Counted from the first letter of the stretch, positions 1-5,659 are shown. The stretch: DNA of 5,659 bases from CAYXOX01 sp964466745 (GCA_964466745.1 CAYXOX010000171.1:1-5659), one strand, 5' to 3'. Program-made: numbers and translations. The notes: generated by a model not told the origin, from the letters alone.

Positions 1-1025
1 GGGTCTTCATGGGCGGCGCGCTCACGCTCTACGCCGCGCGCGCCGGCGCGCTGGAGGCCAAGGGCGTGTTCTCGACCGTCAGCCGCGAAAGCGCGCTCGT
101 CTTCAACAACATCCTGCTGGCAGTCGCCTGCTTCGTGGTGTTCGTGGGCACGATCTGGCCGCTCGTCGCGGAGATGCTCTTCGACCGCAAGCTCTCCGTG
201 GGGCCGCCCTTCTTCAACATGGCCTTCACGCCGTTCATGGTGGTGCTGGGGCTGATCCTGCCGCTGGGCTCGGTGCTGCCGTGGAAGCGCGCGGGGCTCG
301 CGCGGGCCATGGCGCCGCTCTGGCCGTGGCTTGCGCTTTCGGTGGCGCTCATGGCGCTTGTCTGGGCGATGCAGACGGGGCGCTCGGCCCTCGGCCCGGT
401 GGGCGTCATGCTGGGGGCGTGGATGGTCGGCGGGGCCATCAGCGAGCTCTGGGTGCGCTCGGGCAAGGGCGGCACGCGCCTGCGCCGGCTCGCCGGGCTT
501 CCCCGGGCCGACTGGGGCAAGGCGGTGGCGCACACGGGCCTCGGGATCACCTTCATCGGCGTCGCCGGCCTCATGGCCTGGCAGACGGAGGATATCCGCG
601 TGGCCCAGATCGGCGATCGCTATTCGGTGGGCTCCGGCTACGAGGTGGAGCTGCGCGACGTGCGGCAGGTGCAGGGCCCGAACTACCTCTCGACCATGGC
701 CGAGATCGCGGTCTGGCGGGGCGACCGGCTGATCGACGTGCTCGACCCCGAGAAGCGCTTCTACCCCGTGGCTCAGATGCCCACCACCGAGGCGGCGATC
801 AAGAACGGCTTTCTGCGCGATGTCTACGTTGTGATCGGCGATCCGCAGGACGCCGGGGGCTGGGCCGTGCGCACCTTCATCAAGCCGCTGGCCAACTGGA
901 TCTGGGCCGGCGCGATCATCATGTCGCTGGGCGGATTCCTGAGCCTGAGCGACCGCCGCTACCGCGTTGCCGCAGGCGCCCGCAAGGGCAAGCCCGCCGG
1001 CCCTGCGCCGGTGCCTGCCGAATGA
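1..1025 (+). CDS. ccmF: Cytochrome c haem lyase subunit CcmF (3' part, cut by the left edge)
   Basis: C-terminal half of CcmF, the integral membrane protein that takes haem from CcmE and, with CcmH, attaches it to apocytochrome c in the periplasm. The reading frame is open to the left edge (first whole codon at position 3); about 340 residues are visible of a family length near 650, so the WWD haem-binding segment lies outside. Numbered from the Met at position 9: SRES followed by a membrane helix (about 30-55), further helices at about 68-90, 104-121 and 128-147, then AVAHTG with His175 in the next helix (about 173-191). This His matches the conserved transmembrane haem-ligand histidine of CcmF. 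A periplasmic domain (about 195-290) carries a TEAAI motif, and the last helix is followed by LSLSDRRYR, a typical CcmF end. The stop TGA overlaps the ATG of ccmH, so translation is probably coupled. Confidence 0.96.
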   Translation, partial: VFMGGALTLYAARAGALEAKGVFSTVSRESALVFNNILLAVACFVVFVGTIWPLVAEMLFDRKLSVGPPFFNMAFTPFMVVLGLILPLGSVLPWKRAGLARAMAPLWPWLALSVALMALVWAMQTGRSALGPVGVMLGAWMVGGAISELWVRSGKGGTRLRRLAGLPRADWGKAVAHTGLGITFIGVAGLMAWQTEDIRVAQIGDRYSVGSGYEVELRDVRQVQGPNYLSTMAEIAVWRGDRLIDVLDPEKRFYPVAQMPTTEAAIKNGFLRDVYVVIGDPQDAGGWAVRTFIKPLANWIWAGAIIMSLGGFLSLSDRRYRVAAGARKGKPAGPAPVPAE

Positions 1026-1483
1026 GGCGCCTCGCCGCGCTTGCCCTGGCGCTTGCGCTTTCCTTCGGGCCGGCGCTGGCGGTGCAGCCCGACGAGGTGC
1101 TAGGCGACCCCGTGCTGGAGGACCGCGCGCGGGACATCTCGGGCGGCCTGCGCTGCCTCGTGTGCCGCAACGAGAGCATCGACGAATCCAACGCGGATCT
1201 CGCCCGCGACATGCGGTTGCTGGTGCGCGAACGCCTTGTCGCAGGGGACAGCGACGAGGAGGTCGTCGCCTTCGTGGTGGACCGCTACGGCGAGTACGTT
1301 CTGCTGCGCCCCACGCTTTCCGGCTCGAACCTGATCCTGTGGATCGCGGCGCCGCTCATGGCCCTCGTGGCGCTCGGGGTGGCGGTGGGCTACATCCGCG
1401 CGCGCAGCCGGAGCGAGGTTGCATCCGGAGAGGCGTTGTCGGAAGAGGAGCGCGCGCGCCTCGCCGAACTGATGCGCGACTAG
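1022..1483 (+). CDS. ccmH: Cytochrome c-type biogenesis protein CcmH (CycL/Ccl2)
   Basis: Membrane-anchored periplasmic thiol-disulfide protein of 153 residues that keeps or resolves the CXXCH thiols of apocytochrome c for haem ligation with CcmF. It has a signal peptide with a likely cut after Ala20 (PALA/VQP), the conserved LRCLVCRN motif with the redox pair Cys45 and Cys48, then NESIDESNA and the helical domain that includes RYGEYVLL, a single membrane helix at about 103-125 and a short acidic cytoplasmic tail. The length is that of the stand-alone alphaproteobacterial form, without the TPR (CcmI-like) extension fused in E. coli CcmH. Start: the ATG lies in an ATGA overlap with the ccmF stop and gives a clean signal peptide; no strong Shine-Dalgarno precedes it, which suggests translational coupling. 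A longer open frame begins upstream, but it is an out-of-frame reading of ccmF. Confidence 0.96.
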   Translation: MRRLAALALALALSFGPALAVQPDEVLGDPVLEDRARDISGGLRCLVCRNESIDESNADLARDMRLLVRERLVAGDSDEEVVAFVVDRYGEYVLLRPTLSGSNLILWIAAPLMALVALGVAVGYIRARSRSEVASGEALSEEERARLAELMRD

Positions 1484-1485
1484 CG

Positions 1486-1505
1486 CCGGGCCTCCCCGGG
1501 CCCGG
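1486..1505 (+). promoter_or_regulatory. GC-rich hairpin between ccmH and the PaaG-like gene
   Basis: A perfect 7-bp inverted repeat (CCGGGCC at 1486-1492 and GGCCCGG at 1499-1505) with a 6-base loop starts two bases after the ccmH stop. No T-run follows, so a simple intrinsic terminator is unlikely. It could act as an mRNA 3' stabiliser, a pause site or a partial terminator that lowers expression of the next gene. It also takes in the first bases (GG of GGAAAGG) of a possible Shine-Dalgarno for the upstream GTG at 1517, which argues for the GTG at 1544 as the real start. Confidence 0.45.
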
Positions 1506-1530
1506 AAAGGCCGCGGGTGCAGCCCCAAAC

Positions 1531-1536
1531 AAGGGA
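1531..1536 (+). promoter_or_regulatory. Ribosome binding site that decides the start of the PaaG-like gene
   Basis: AAGGGA lies 7 bases before the GTG at 1544, a good spacing. The resulting N-terminus (MDYQTLTYELVENVARITLNR) begins just ahead of the first crotonase beta-strand, as usual in this family. The rival GTG at 1517 adds nine residues with no family resemblance, and its purine stretch (1504-1510) is partly held in a hairpin. Confidence 0.6.
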
Positions 1537-1543
1537 CACCGCC

Positions 1544-2320
1544 GTGGACTACCAGACGCTGACCTACGAGTTGGTCGAGAACGTGGCGCGTATCACGCTC
1601 AACCGGCCCGATGTGCGCAACGCGCTCAACACGCAGATGCGCGCCGAGATCACCCATGCCGTCAAGGCCGCGGGCGAGGCCGCGCGCGCCATCGTCCTCA
1701 CCGGGGCGGGCAAGTCCTTCTGCTCGGGGCAGGATCTGGGCGACAGGGCGAAGCTCGACGCGATGGATCTCGAGCGGACCTTGCGCGACGAATACGTGCC
1801 GATGATCCGCGCCGTCGCGACCAGCCCGGTTCCCACCGTCGCGGCGGTCAACGGCGCGGCGGCCGGTGCCGGGGCGAGCCTCGCACTGGCGGCCGATATC
1901 GTGATCGCCTCCGAGGAGGCGGTCTTCCTGCAGGCGTTCTCGCGGATCGGCCTGATGCCCGATGCCGGCGCCACCTGGGCCCTGCCGCGCAATGTGGGCC
2001 TTGCCCGCGCCATGGGCGCCGCGCTGCTGGCCGAACCGGTGAGCGCCCGCGACGCGGCGGCGTGGGGCATGATCTGGGAGGCCGTGCCGGAGCCCGAGTT
2101 CGAGGCCCGCTGGACCTCCGTTGCCGCCAGGCTCGCGAGCGGCCCCACGCTCGCCTACAGGGCCATCAAGGAGAGCCTCAGGCAGAGCCTTGAGAACGAT
2201 TTCGAAACCCAGATCGCGCTCGAATCCCGCGAGCAGGGCAGCCTGGGCAAGAGCCGCGATTTCCGCGAAGGCGTCGTGGCGTTCCTCGACAAGCGGGACG
2301 CGGGTTTCGAGGGCCGCTGA
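1544..2320 (+). CDS. paaG: PaaG-like enoyl-CoA isomerase/hydratase (crotonase family)
   Basis: Crotonase-fold enzyme acting on CoA thioesters, 258 residues, close to the usual PaaG length of about 260. Visible motifs: ARITLNRPDVRNALN near the start, the oxyanion-hole segments KSFCSGQDL (about 57-65) and NGAAAGAGASLALAADIVIAS (about 103-123), RIGLMPDAGATWALPR (about 134-149) with Asp140, then AAAWGMIWEAV and a C-terminal FREGVVAFLDKR. The two catalytic glutamates of true enoyl-CoA hydratases are absent (Ser112 and about Phe132 stand at those places), while the Asp in the LMPDAG motif and the WGMIW segment match PaaG, the 1,2-epoxyphenylacetyl-CoA isomerase (ring-opening to oxepin-CoA) that also isomerises enoyl-CoA double bonds. 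The assignment rests on residues recalled from the family. No other phenylacetate genes are in view, so the substrate may be a different acyl-CoA. The GTG start is chosen over the in-frame GTG at 1517. It lies 60 bases after ccmH and may be co-transcribed with it. Confidence 0.85.
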   Translation: MDYQTLTYELVENVARITLNRPDVRNALNTQMRAEITHAVKAAGEAARAIVLTGAGKSFCSGQDLGDRAKLDAMDLERTLRDEYVPMIRAVATSPVPTVAAVNGAAAGAGASLALAADIVIASEEAVFLQAFSRIGLMPDAGATWALPRNVGLARAMGAALLAEPVSARDAAAWGMIWEAVPEPEFEARWTSVAARLASGPTLAYRAIKESLRQSLENDFETQIALESREQGSLGKSRDFREGVVAFLDKRDAGFEGR

Positions 2321-2334
2321 CCATGCGCGCCGCG

Positions 2335-2370
2335 CGGGTGCGGGGCAGGAGGCGCGTGCCCCCGTGCCCG
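2335..2370. terminator. Long imperfect hairpin between convergent genes, probable two-way terminator
   Basis: Arms 2335-2347 and 2357-2370 pair over 13 base pairs with one bulged C and two G-T wobbles, around a 9-base loop. It lies in the 51-base gap between the stop of the PaaG-like gene (2320) and the stop of the RTX gene (2372, opposite strand). The position and near-complete use of the gap suggest a shared transcription end point. There is no T-run on either side, so it would be a non-canonical intrinsic terminator, a Rho-assisted end or an RNA 3'-protecting stem. Confidence 0.5.
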
Positions 2371-2371
2371 G

Positions 2372-3436
2372 TCAGGCTGCCGCGGCCGGTGTGAGCTCCA
2401 CGAGGCTGACGTCTCCCGCATCGATGCTGCCGGCCGCGCCGGACACCCGCGCCACGACCTGGCCATCGAGATTGATGATCGCGTCGCCGCCATCCGCCGT
2501 AACGGTGACCTCTCCGGCAGACTCGATGTCCTCGACGAAGAGCACCAGCTCGTCCTGCGTGCCGTTGTAGTCGGCGATCACCGGGGTCGCGCCGTCCTGA
2601 TTGTCGATGAGGACGCCGAAGATGTCGTTTCCACCGCCGCCGAAGCCGATGTCGCCGTCGCCCAGGCCCAGCAGATCGTCGCCGGCGTTGCCCTCCAGCA
2701 CGTCGGCGCTGCCGTCGTCGAAGAGCTCCGCCGAATCCGTGACCTTGGCGCTCTGGAACACGTCCTGGATTTCGCCGCTGTCGCGGATCTTGGTGAAATC
2801 GGACGGCTCGAGTTCCGCCGAATAAAGCTCGAACCCGAAGATCGCGTCGTCGCCGCCGCCGCCGCGCATCACGTCGATACCGGGCCCGCCGATGAGCACA
2901 TCCTCACCCGGGCCGCCGAACATGGTGTCGTTGCCTTCTTCGCCGAGCATCACGTCGTCGCCGGAATCGCCCTCCAGCCGGTCGTTGCCGGGGCCTCCCA
3001 GAAGCGCATCGTCCCACTCGCCGCCGGAGACGCTGTCGTCGCCGGTGCCGCCGTCGAGCACGTCCTTGCCTGGGCCGCCGGAAATCTGGTCTTCGCCGCC
3101 GCCGCCGCCGAGATTGTCGAAATTGGCGTTGCCGCGGATCACGTCGTCGCCGCCCGCGCCGAAAAACTGGTCGCGCGCATCGGTGCCCTCGAAAACGTCG
3201 GGGCCCGGCGTTCCGGATCCGCCGGACGCGCCGGTCGTCGGCCCGGCAGGAACGGGGGATTCTCCCCCTCCCGGGTTCAGCGGCGTTCCGCCGCCGGCGC
3301 CGCCTTCGCCCTCGCCCGGTTCGCCGGAGGCAGTGGGTTCGCCGCCGGAGTTGTCGTCATCGTCATCGGTGAGCGCGTCGAACACGAGGCTGCCCAGGAA
3401 AACCGAGAACAATATGCTACCGATCAAGAGGCTCAT
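2372..3436 (-). CDS. RTX-repeat (haemolysin-type) calcium-binding protein, possibly membrane-anchored
   Basis: Acidic Gly/Asp-rich protein of 354 residues; a specific function cannot be named. Order: an N-terminal hydrophobic helix (about 2-22) followed at once by five Asp (24-28); a low-complexity Gly/Pro/Glu/Ser linker (about 29-74); 14 consecutive nonapeptides of the GGxGxDxUx type (75-200, for example GGPGNDRLE and GGTGDDSVS), which form Ca-binding parallel beta-rolls; a non-repeat insert (about 201-245); a second short block (about 249-274, GNAGDDLLG and GGGGNDIFG); and a C-terminal domain (about 276-354) with VIADYNGTQDELVLF and NLDGQVVARVSG, resembling the end domain of alphaproteobacterial type I-secreted RTX proteins. 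The tail is TPAAAA. The N-terminal helix shows no obvious signal peptidase site, so it may be an anchor. Start: the only ATG giving this helix, preceded on its strand by AAGGG about 10 bases upstream. No type I transporter genes are nearby. It is not a complete RTX toxin: there is no acylation or pore-forming region. Confidence 0.85.
   Translation of the reverse strand: MSLLIGSILFSVFLGSLVFDALTDDDDDNSGGEPTASGEPGEGEGGAGGGTPLNPGGGESPVPAGPTTGASGGSGTPGPDVFEGTDARDQFFGAGGDDVIRGNANFDNLGGGGGEDQISGGPGKDVLDGGTGDDSVSGGEWDDALLGGPGNDRLEGDSGDDVMLGEEGNDTMFGGPGEDVLIGGPGIDVMRGGGGDDAIFGFELYSAELEPSDFTKIRDSGEIQDVFQSAKVTDSAELFDDGSADVLEGNAGDDLLGLGDGDIGFGGGGNDIFGVLIDNQDGATPVIADYNGTQDELVLFVEDIESAGEVTVTADGGDAIINLDGQVVARVSGAAGSIDAGDVSLVELTPAAAA
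2837..3214 (-). repeat. RTX nonapeptide repeat array (14 units of 27 bases)
   Basis: In-frame coding repeat: 14 adjoining 9-residue units with no gaps, residues 75-200 of the RTX protein. The first two and fourth units are degenerate (GTPGPDVFE, GTDARDQFF, GNANFDNLG) and the later units are closer to the GGxGxDxUx consensus. The DNA is diverged between units, so this is protein-level repetition and not a recent tandem duplication. Confidence 0.85.
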
Positions 3437-3463
3437 CGCGTGCCGCCCTTCAAGAACCCACCA

Positions 3464-3501
3464 ATTTTAGGGATGTACGCGCTTAATTTTCATCCAGTCA
3501 A
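3464..3501 (-). promoter_or_regulatory. Candidate promoter of the RTX gene
   Basis: This is the only clearly AT-rich stretch between genes in the window, and it lies just upstream of the RTX start. On the minus strand it holds TTGACT (3496-3501), a good -35-like hexamer. An 18-base spacer leads to TACATC (3472-3477), a weak -10. A better -10-like TAAAAT lies at 3464-3469, but its spacing from TTGACT is too long (26 bases). The exact elements are uncertain; the location is more secure. Confidence 0.35.
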
Positions 3502-3529
3502 TCGGGAGCGCCAATTGCGGCGGGACTGT

Positions 3530-3556
3530 TGCGGGCAGGGAAACACTCCGCCCGCA
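3530..3556 (-). terminator. Hairpin downstream of gltA, possible terminator
   Basis: A 7-bp perfect inverted repeat (TGCGGGC at 3530-3536 and GCCCGCA at 3550-3556) with a 13-base loop starts 12 bases beyond the gltA stop codon on the minus strand. The sequence after it (AACAGTCC) has no T-run, so the case for an intrinsic terminator is weak. It may be a Rho-dependent end or a 3'-stabilising stem, and it separates gltA from the candidate RTX promoter. Confidence 0.35.
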
Positions 3557-3568
3557 TCGTCGCGATCG

Positions 3569-4870
3569 TCAACCGTCGCGGCTCTCGATTTCCACGTAGT
3601 CCCTCAGACCCTCGCCGATGTAGAGTTGCCGCGGGCGCCCGATCCGCATGGCCGGGTCGGAGATCATCTCCTTCCACTGCGACACCCAGCCCACGGTGCG
3701 GCTGACGGCGAAGATCGGCGTGAACATCGAGGTCGGGAAACCCATCGCCTCGAGGATGATGCCCGAGTAGAAATCCACGTTGGGAAAGAGCTTCTTCTCG
3801 GAGAAGTAGGGATCGTCGAGGGCGGCGCGCTCCAGCTCCTTGGCAACCTGCAGGATCGGGTTGTTGTCGATCCCCAGAAGGTCGAGCACCTCGTCGGCGG
3901 ACTGCTTCATCACCCGCGCGCGCGGATCGAAGTTCTTGTAGACGCGATGCCCGAAGCCCATCAGGCGGAAGGGATCGTCCTTGTCCTTGGCACGTTCGAG
4001 GTATTCGGGAATCCGGTTGGGCGTGCCGATCTCCTTGAGCATCTCCAGGCACGCCTGGTTGGCGCCGCCGTGCGCGGGGCCCCAGAGGCAGGCGATCCCC
4101 GCGGCGATGCAGGCAAACGGGTTGGCTCCCGAGGAGGAGGCGAGCCGCACCGTCGAGGTCGAGGCGTTCTGCTCGTGGTCGGCGTGAAGGGTGAAGATCC
4201 GGTCCATCGCCCGCGAGAGGATCGGGTTCACCACGTAATCCTCGGCGGGTACGGCGAAGCACATCCGCAGGAAGTTGGTGGCGTAGTCGCAGTCGTTGCG
4301 CGGATACACGAAGGGCTGACCCACGGAATACTTGTAGGCCCATGCCGCGATCGTCGGCATCTTGGCGATCAGCCGGATCGAGGCGACCTCGCGCTGCCAC
4401 GGATCGGAGATGTCGGTCGAATCGTGGTAGAAGGCCGACATCGCGCCCACGACGCCCACCATGATCGCCATCGGGTGCGCGTCGCGGCGAAAGCCGCGGA
4501 AGAAATACACCATCTGCTCGTGCAGCATGGTGTGATTGGTCACGCGGCTTTCGAAATCCTCCAACTCGGCAGGCGACGGGAGTTCACCATAAAGCAGCAG
4601 ATAGCAGACTTCGAGAAAATGCGACTTCTCGGCCAGTTGATCGATCGGGTAGCCGCGGTGCAGCAATTCGCCCTTGTCGCCGTCGATATAGGTGATGGTG
4701 CTGTCGCAGCTTGCCGTCGAGGTGAACCCCGGATCGTAGGTGAACACACCCGCCGTGCCATAGAGCTTGCGGATATCCACCACATCCGGTCCCGCCGTGG
4801 GCGAAAAGATCGGCAGATCGTAGGTCTTGCCGTCGATATCGAGCTTTGCGGTTCTTTGCTTGTCAGACAT
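3569..4870 (-). CDS. gltA: Citrate synthase
   Basis: Condenses acetyl-CoA and oxaloacetate to citrate, the first step of the TCA cycle, in the cytoplasm. The protein is 433 residues (E. coli GltA about 427). The catalytic triad is visible: His267 in WGPAHGGAN, His308 in GFGHRVYKN and Asp366 in NVDFYSG. HADHEQNASTST (about 229-240) and the oxaloacetate-binding FDPRAR are also intact. The N-terminal beta-domain (about 1-60, SPTAGPDVVDIRKLYG) marks the hexameric, NADH-regulated type II form of Gram-negative bacteria. By my alignment the position of the E. coli NADH-sensitive cysteine (FSTPCE) is Ala209 here (FAVPAE), so thiol-reagent sensitivity should differ. Start: ATG at 4868-4870 with a strong Shine-Dalgarno. 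An in-frame ATG at 4931-4933 would add 21 Pro/Gly/Arg-rich residues and has its purine tract directly abutting it, so it is rejected. It lies 78 bases after gltX on the same strand. Confidence 0.97.
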   Translation of the reverse strand: MSDKQRTAKLDIDGKTYDLPIFSPTAGPDVVDIRKLYGTAGVFTYDPGFTSTASCDSTITYIDGDKGELLHRGYPIDQLAEKSHFLEVCYLLLYGELPSPAELEDFESRVTNHTMLHEQMVYFFRGFRRDAHPMAIMVGVVGAMSAFYHDSTDISDPWQREVASIRLIAKMPTIAAWAYKYSVGQPFVYPRNDCDYATNFLRMCFAVPAEDYVVNPILSRAMDRIFTLHADHEQNASTSTVRLASSSGANPFACIAAGIACLWGPAHGGANQACLEMLKEIGTPNRIPEYLERAKDKDDPFRLMGFGHRVYKNFDPRARVMKQSADEVLDLLGIDNNPILQVAKELERAALDDPYFSEKKLFPNVDFYSGIILEAMGFPTSMFTPIFAVSRTVGWVSQWKEMISDPAMRIGRPRQLYIGEGLRDYVEIESRDG

Positions 4871-4878
4871 TCCGGGGT

Positions 4879-4885
4879 CCTCCCT
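4879..4885 (-). promoter_or_regulatory. Ribosome binding site of gltA
   Basis: AGGGAGG on the minus strand, 8 bases before the ATG at 4868-4870. It is strong and well spaced, and it decides the start against the in-frame ATG 63 bases upstream. Confidence 0.75.
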
Positions 4886-4948
4886 CTCAGAGCCCGGGCC
4901 CGCGTGGCGGCGTCCCGGACTGGGTCCATTCATCTCCTTGCCAGAGGT

Positions 4949-5659
4949 CTACCCCCCGTCGCAAGCGGCGTCGGCCAGCCGGGCGAGGCTTTCTTCCCGC
5001 CCGAGGACCAGCATCATGTCGAACACGCTCGGCGTCGCCGTGCGCCCGGCCAGCGCAGCCCAAAGCGGTCCCGCCAGCTTGCCGAATTTCATCCCGCGAG
5101 CCTCGGCCGTGCGGTTCGCCACCATCTCGAGACTCTCGCGTGTCCACGTAGCATTTTGCAGCTGCGGCGTCAATTCTCTCAGTATACCACAGGATACATC
5201 GTCCAGGAGCTCTGCCGCCTTATCGTCTGGAACTATTGGGCGATCTGACATGATAAATGAGGCCTTATCAAGTAGTTCTGGGTAGGTCTTGGCCCGGTCC
5301 TTGAGGCAGTACATGCCCCGTTTCAACAGGGACGCCTTGTCGTTTGAGAGGGGGGGATGACCGGTCACGGTGAGGAACTCCTGCAATTCATGCAGCAGTG
5401 CAGCATCGTCGGTTGCGGCGATATGCTGGCCGCAGAGATTCTCGAGCTTCTTGAAGTCGAGCCGCGCGGGGGCCTTGCCGATGCCGGTGATGTCGAACCA
5501 GTCGCGCGCCTGCGCGTCGGTAAAGAACTCGTCATCGCCGTGGCTCCAGCCGAGGCGGGCGAGGTAATTGCGCATCCCCGCAGCCGGATAGCCCATCGCC
5601 CGGTATTCGCTGACCCCGAGCGCGCCGTGGCGCTTCGAGAGCTTCTTGCCGTCGGGGCC
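4949..5659 (-). CDS. gltX: Glutamyl-tRNA synthetase (3' part, cut by the right edge)
   Basis: Charges tRNA-Glu with glutamate, using ATP, in the cytoplasm. The C-terminal 236 residues are visible, about half of the usual 440-470. The frame runs open to the right edge; its first visible residues are GPDGKKLSKRHGALGVSEY, holding the class I KMSKS-type motif as KLSKR (visible residues 6-10). After it come the typical MRNYLARLGWSHGDDEFF segment and the helical anticodon-binding domain (KTYPELLDKA, RELTPQLQNATW, KLAGPLWAALAGRTATPSVFDMMLVLG). The last region is the usual GltX end, so the 3' end is complete; the stop TAG is at 4949-4951. A glutamyl-tRNA(Gln) or second GltX paralogue is possible in this group and cannot be told apart from the fragment. 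Positions about 5150-5285 are unusually AT-rich with rare codons (ATA, AGA, CTA), unlike the rest of the gene. gltA follows on the same strand after 78 bases. Confidence 0.95.
   Translation of the reverse strand, partial: GPDGKKLSKRHGALGVSEYRAMGYPAAGMRNYLARLGWSHGDDEFFTDAQARDWFDITGIGKAPARLDFKKLENLCGQHIAATDDAALLHELQEFLTVTGHPPLSNDKASLLKRGMYCLKDRAKTYPELLDKASFIMSDRPIVPDDKAAELLDDVSCGILRELTPQLQNATWTRESLEMVANRTAEARGMKFGKLAGPLWAALAGRTATPSVFDMMLVLGREESLARLADAACDGG

Noticed and set aside
967..2193. 408-codon open frame on the plus strand overlapping ccmH and the PaaG-like gene
   Set aside because: Arg/Ala/Gly-rich shadow in another frame of two well-recognised genes.
2837..3214. Regular repeat spacing that could suggest CRISPR or a tandem satellite
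   Set aside because: The period is 27 bases in frame, the units are diverged at DNA level and they encode RTX nonapeptides. There are no constant repeats with unique spacers.
2892..3470. 192-codon Ser/Pro-rich open frame on the plus strand
   Set aside because: It is the antisense reading of the Gly/Asp repeats of the RTX gene (GGC/GAC codons give Pro/Ser/Val in reverse). No start signal or family resemblance.
3440..5248. 602-codon open frame on the plus strand opposite gltA
   Set aside because: It runs antisense through gltA and into gltX, both with intact catalytic motifs. Long antisense frames are expected where GC-rich codon use removes stop codons. Its protein is His/Arg/Gly-rich without recognisable domains.
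5350..5356. Run of seven G within gltX, possible phase-variable slip site
   Set aside because: It encodes the in-frame His-Pro-Pro segment of a housekeeping enzyme. A seven-base run in GC-rich DNA is not remarkable, and phase variation of gltX would be lethal.
1..5659. tRNA, rRNA, insertion sequence ends, attachment sites, riboswitches
   Set aside because: Nearly all of the window is covered by recognised coding sequence. The gaps are at most about 130 bases and show no cloverleaf, terminal repeats with target duplications, or known riboswitch core by eye.

Overview
The window reads as ordinary chromosomal DNA from a high-GC alphaproteobacterium. The best guess is a member of the Rhodobacteraceae (Roseobacter/Rhodobacter group). 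This is an inference from protein character: a separate short CcmH directly behind CcmF, a citrate synthase of the GltA type, and a small Asp/Gly-rich RTX protein with an N-terminal hydrophobic helix. No 16S rRNA or other taxonomic marker is present.

Layout. Positions 1-2320 are transcribed rightward: the 3' half of ccmF (cut by the left edge), ccmH (overlapping ccmF by an ATGA junction), then a PaaG-type crotonase-fold isomerase after a short gap that holds a GC-rich hairpin. Positions 2372-5659 are transcribed leftward. Read in their own direction these are the 3' half of gltX (glutamyl-tRNA synthetase, cut by the right edge just upstream of its KMSKS-type motif), gltA (citrate synthase), and a 354-residue RTX-repeat protein. 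The two blocks converge at 2321-2371, where a long imperfect hairpin fills the gap between the stop codons and probably serves as a two-way transcription stop.

Functions. CcmF and CcmH are the cytochrome c haem-ligation machinery: CcmH handles the apocytochrome thiols and CcmF delivers haem. The PaaG-like enzyme belongs to CoA-thioester catabolism and has no partner genes here. GltA is the entry enzyme of the TCA cycle. GltX charges tRNA-Glu. The RTX protein is probably a cell-surface or exported calcium-binding protein of unknown role; it appears to have its own promoter in the only AT-rich intergenic patch.

I found no mobile element, RNA gene, CRISPR array or convincing new system. The most interesting points are a patch of gltX (about 5150-5285) with much lower GC and rare codons inside an otherwise normal gene, which looks like a recombination mosaic; the architecture of the RTX protein (helix, acidic run, 14 unbroken nonapeptides, insert, second short block); and the hairpins at the gene junctions.
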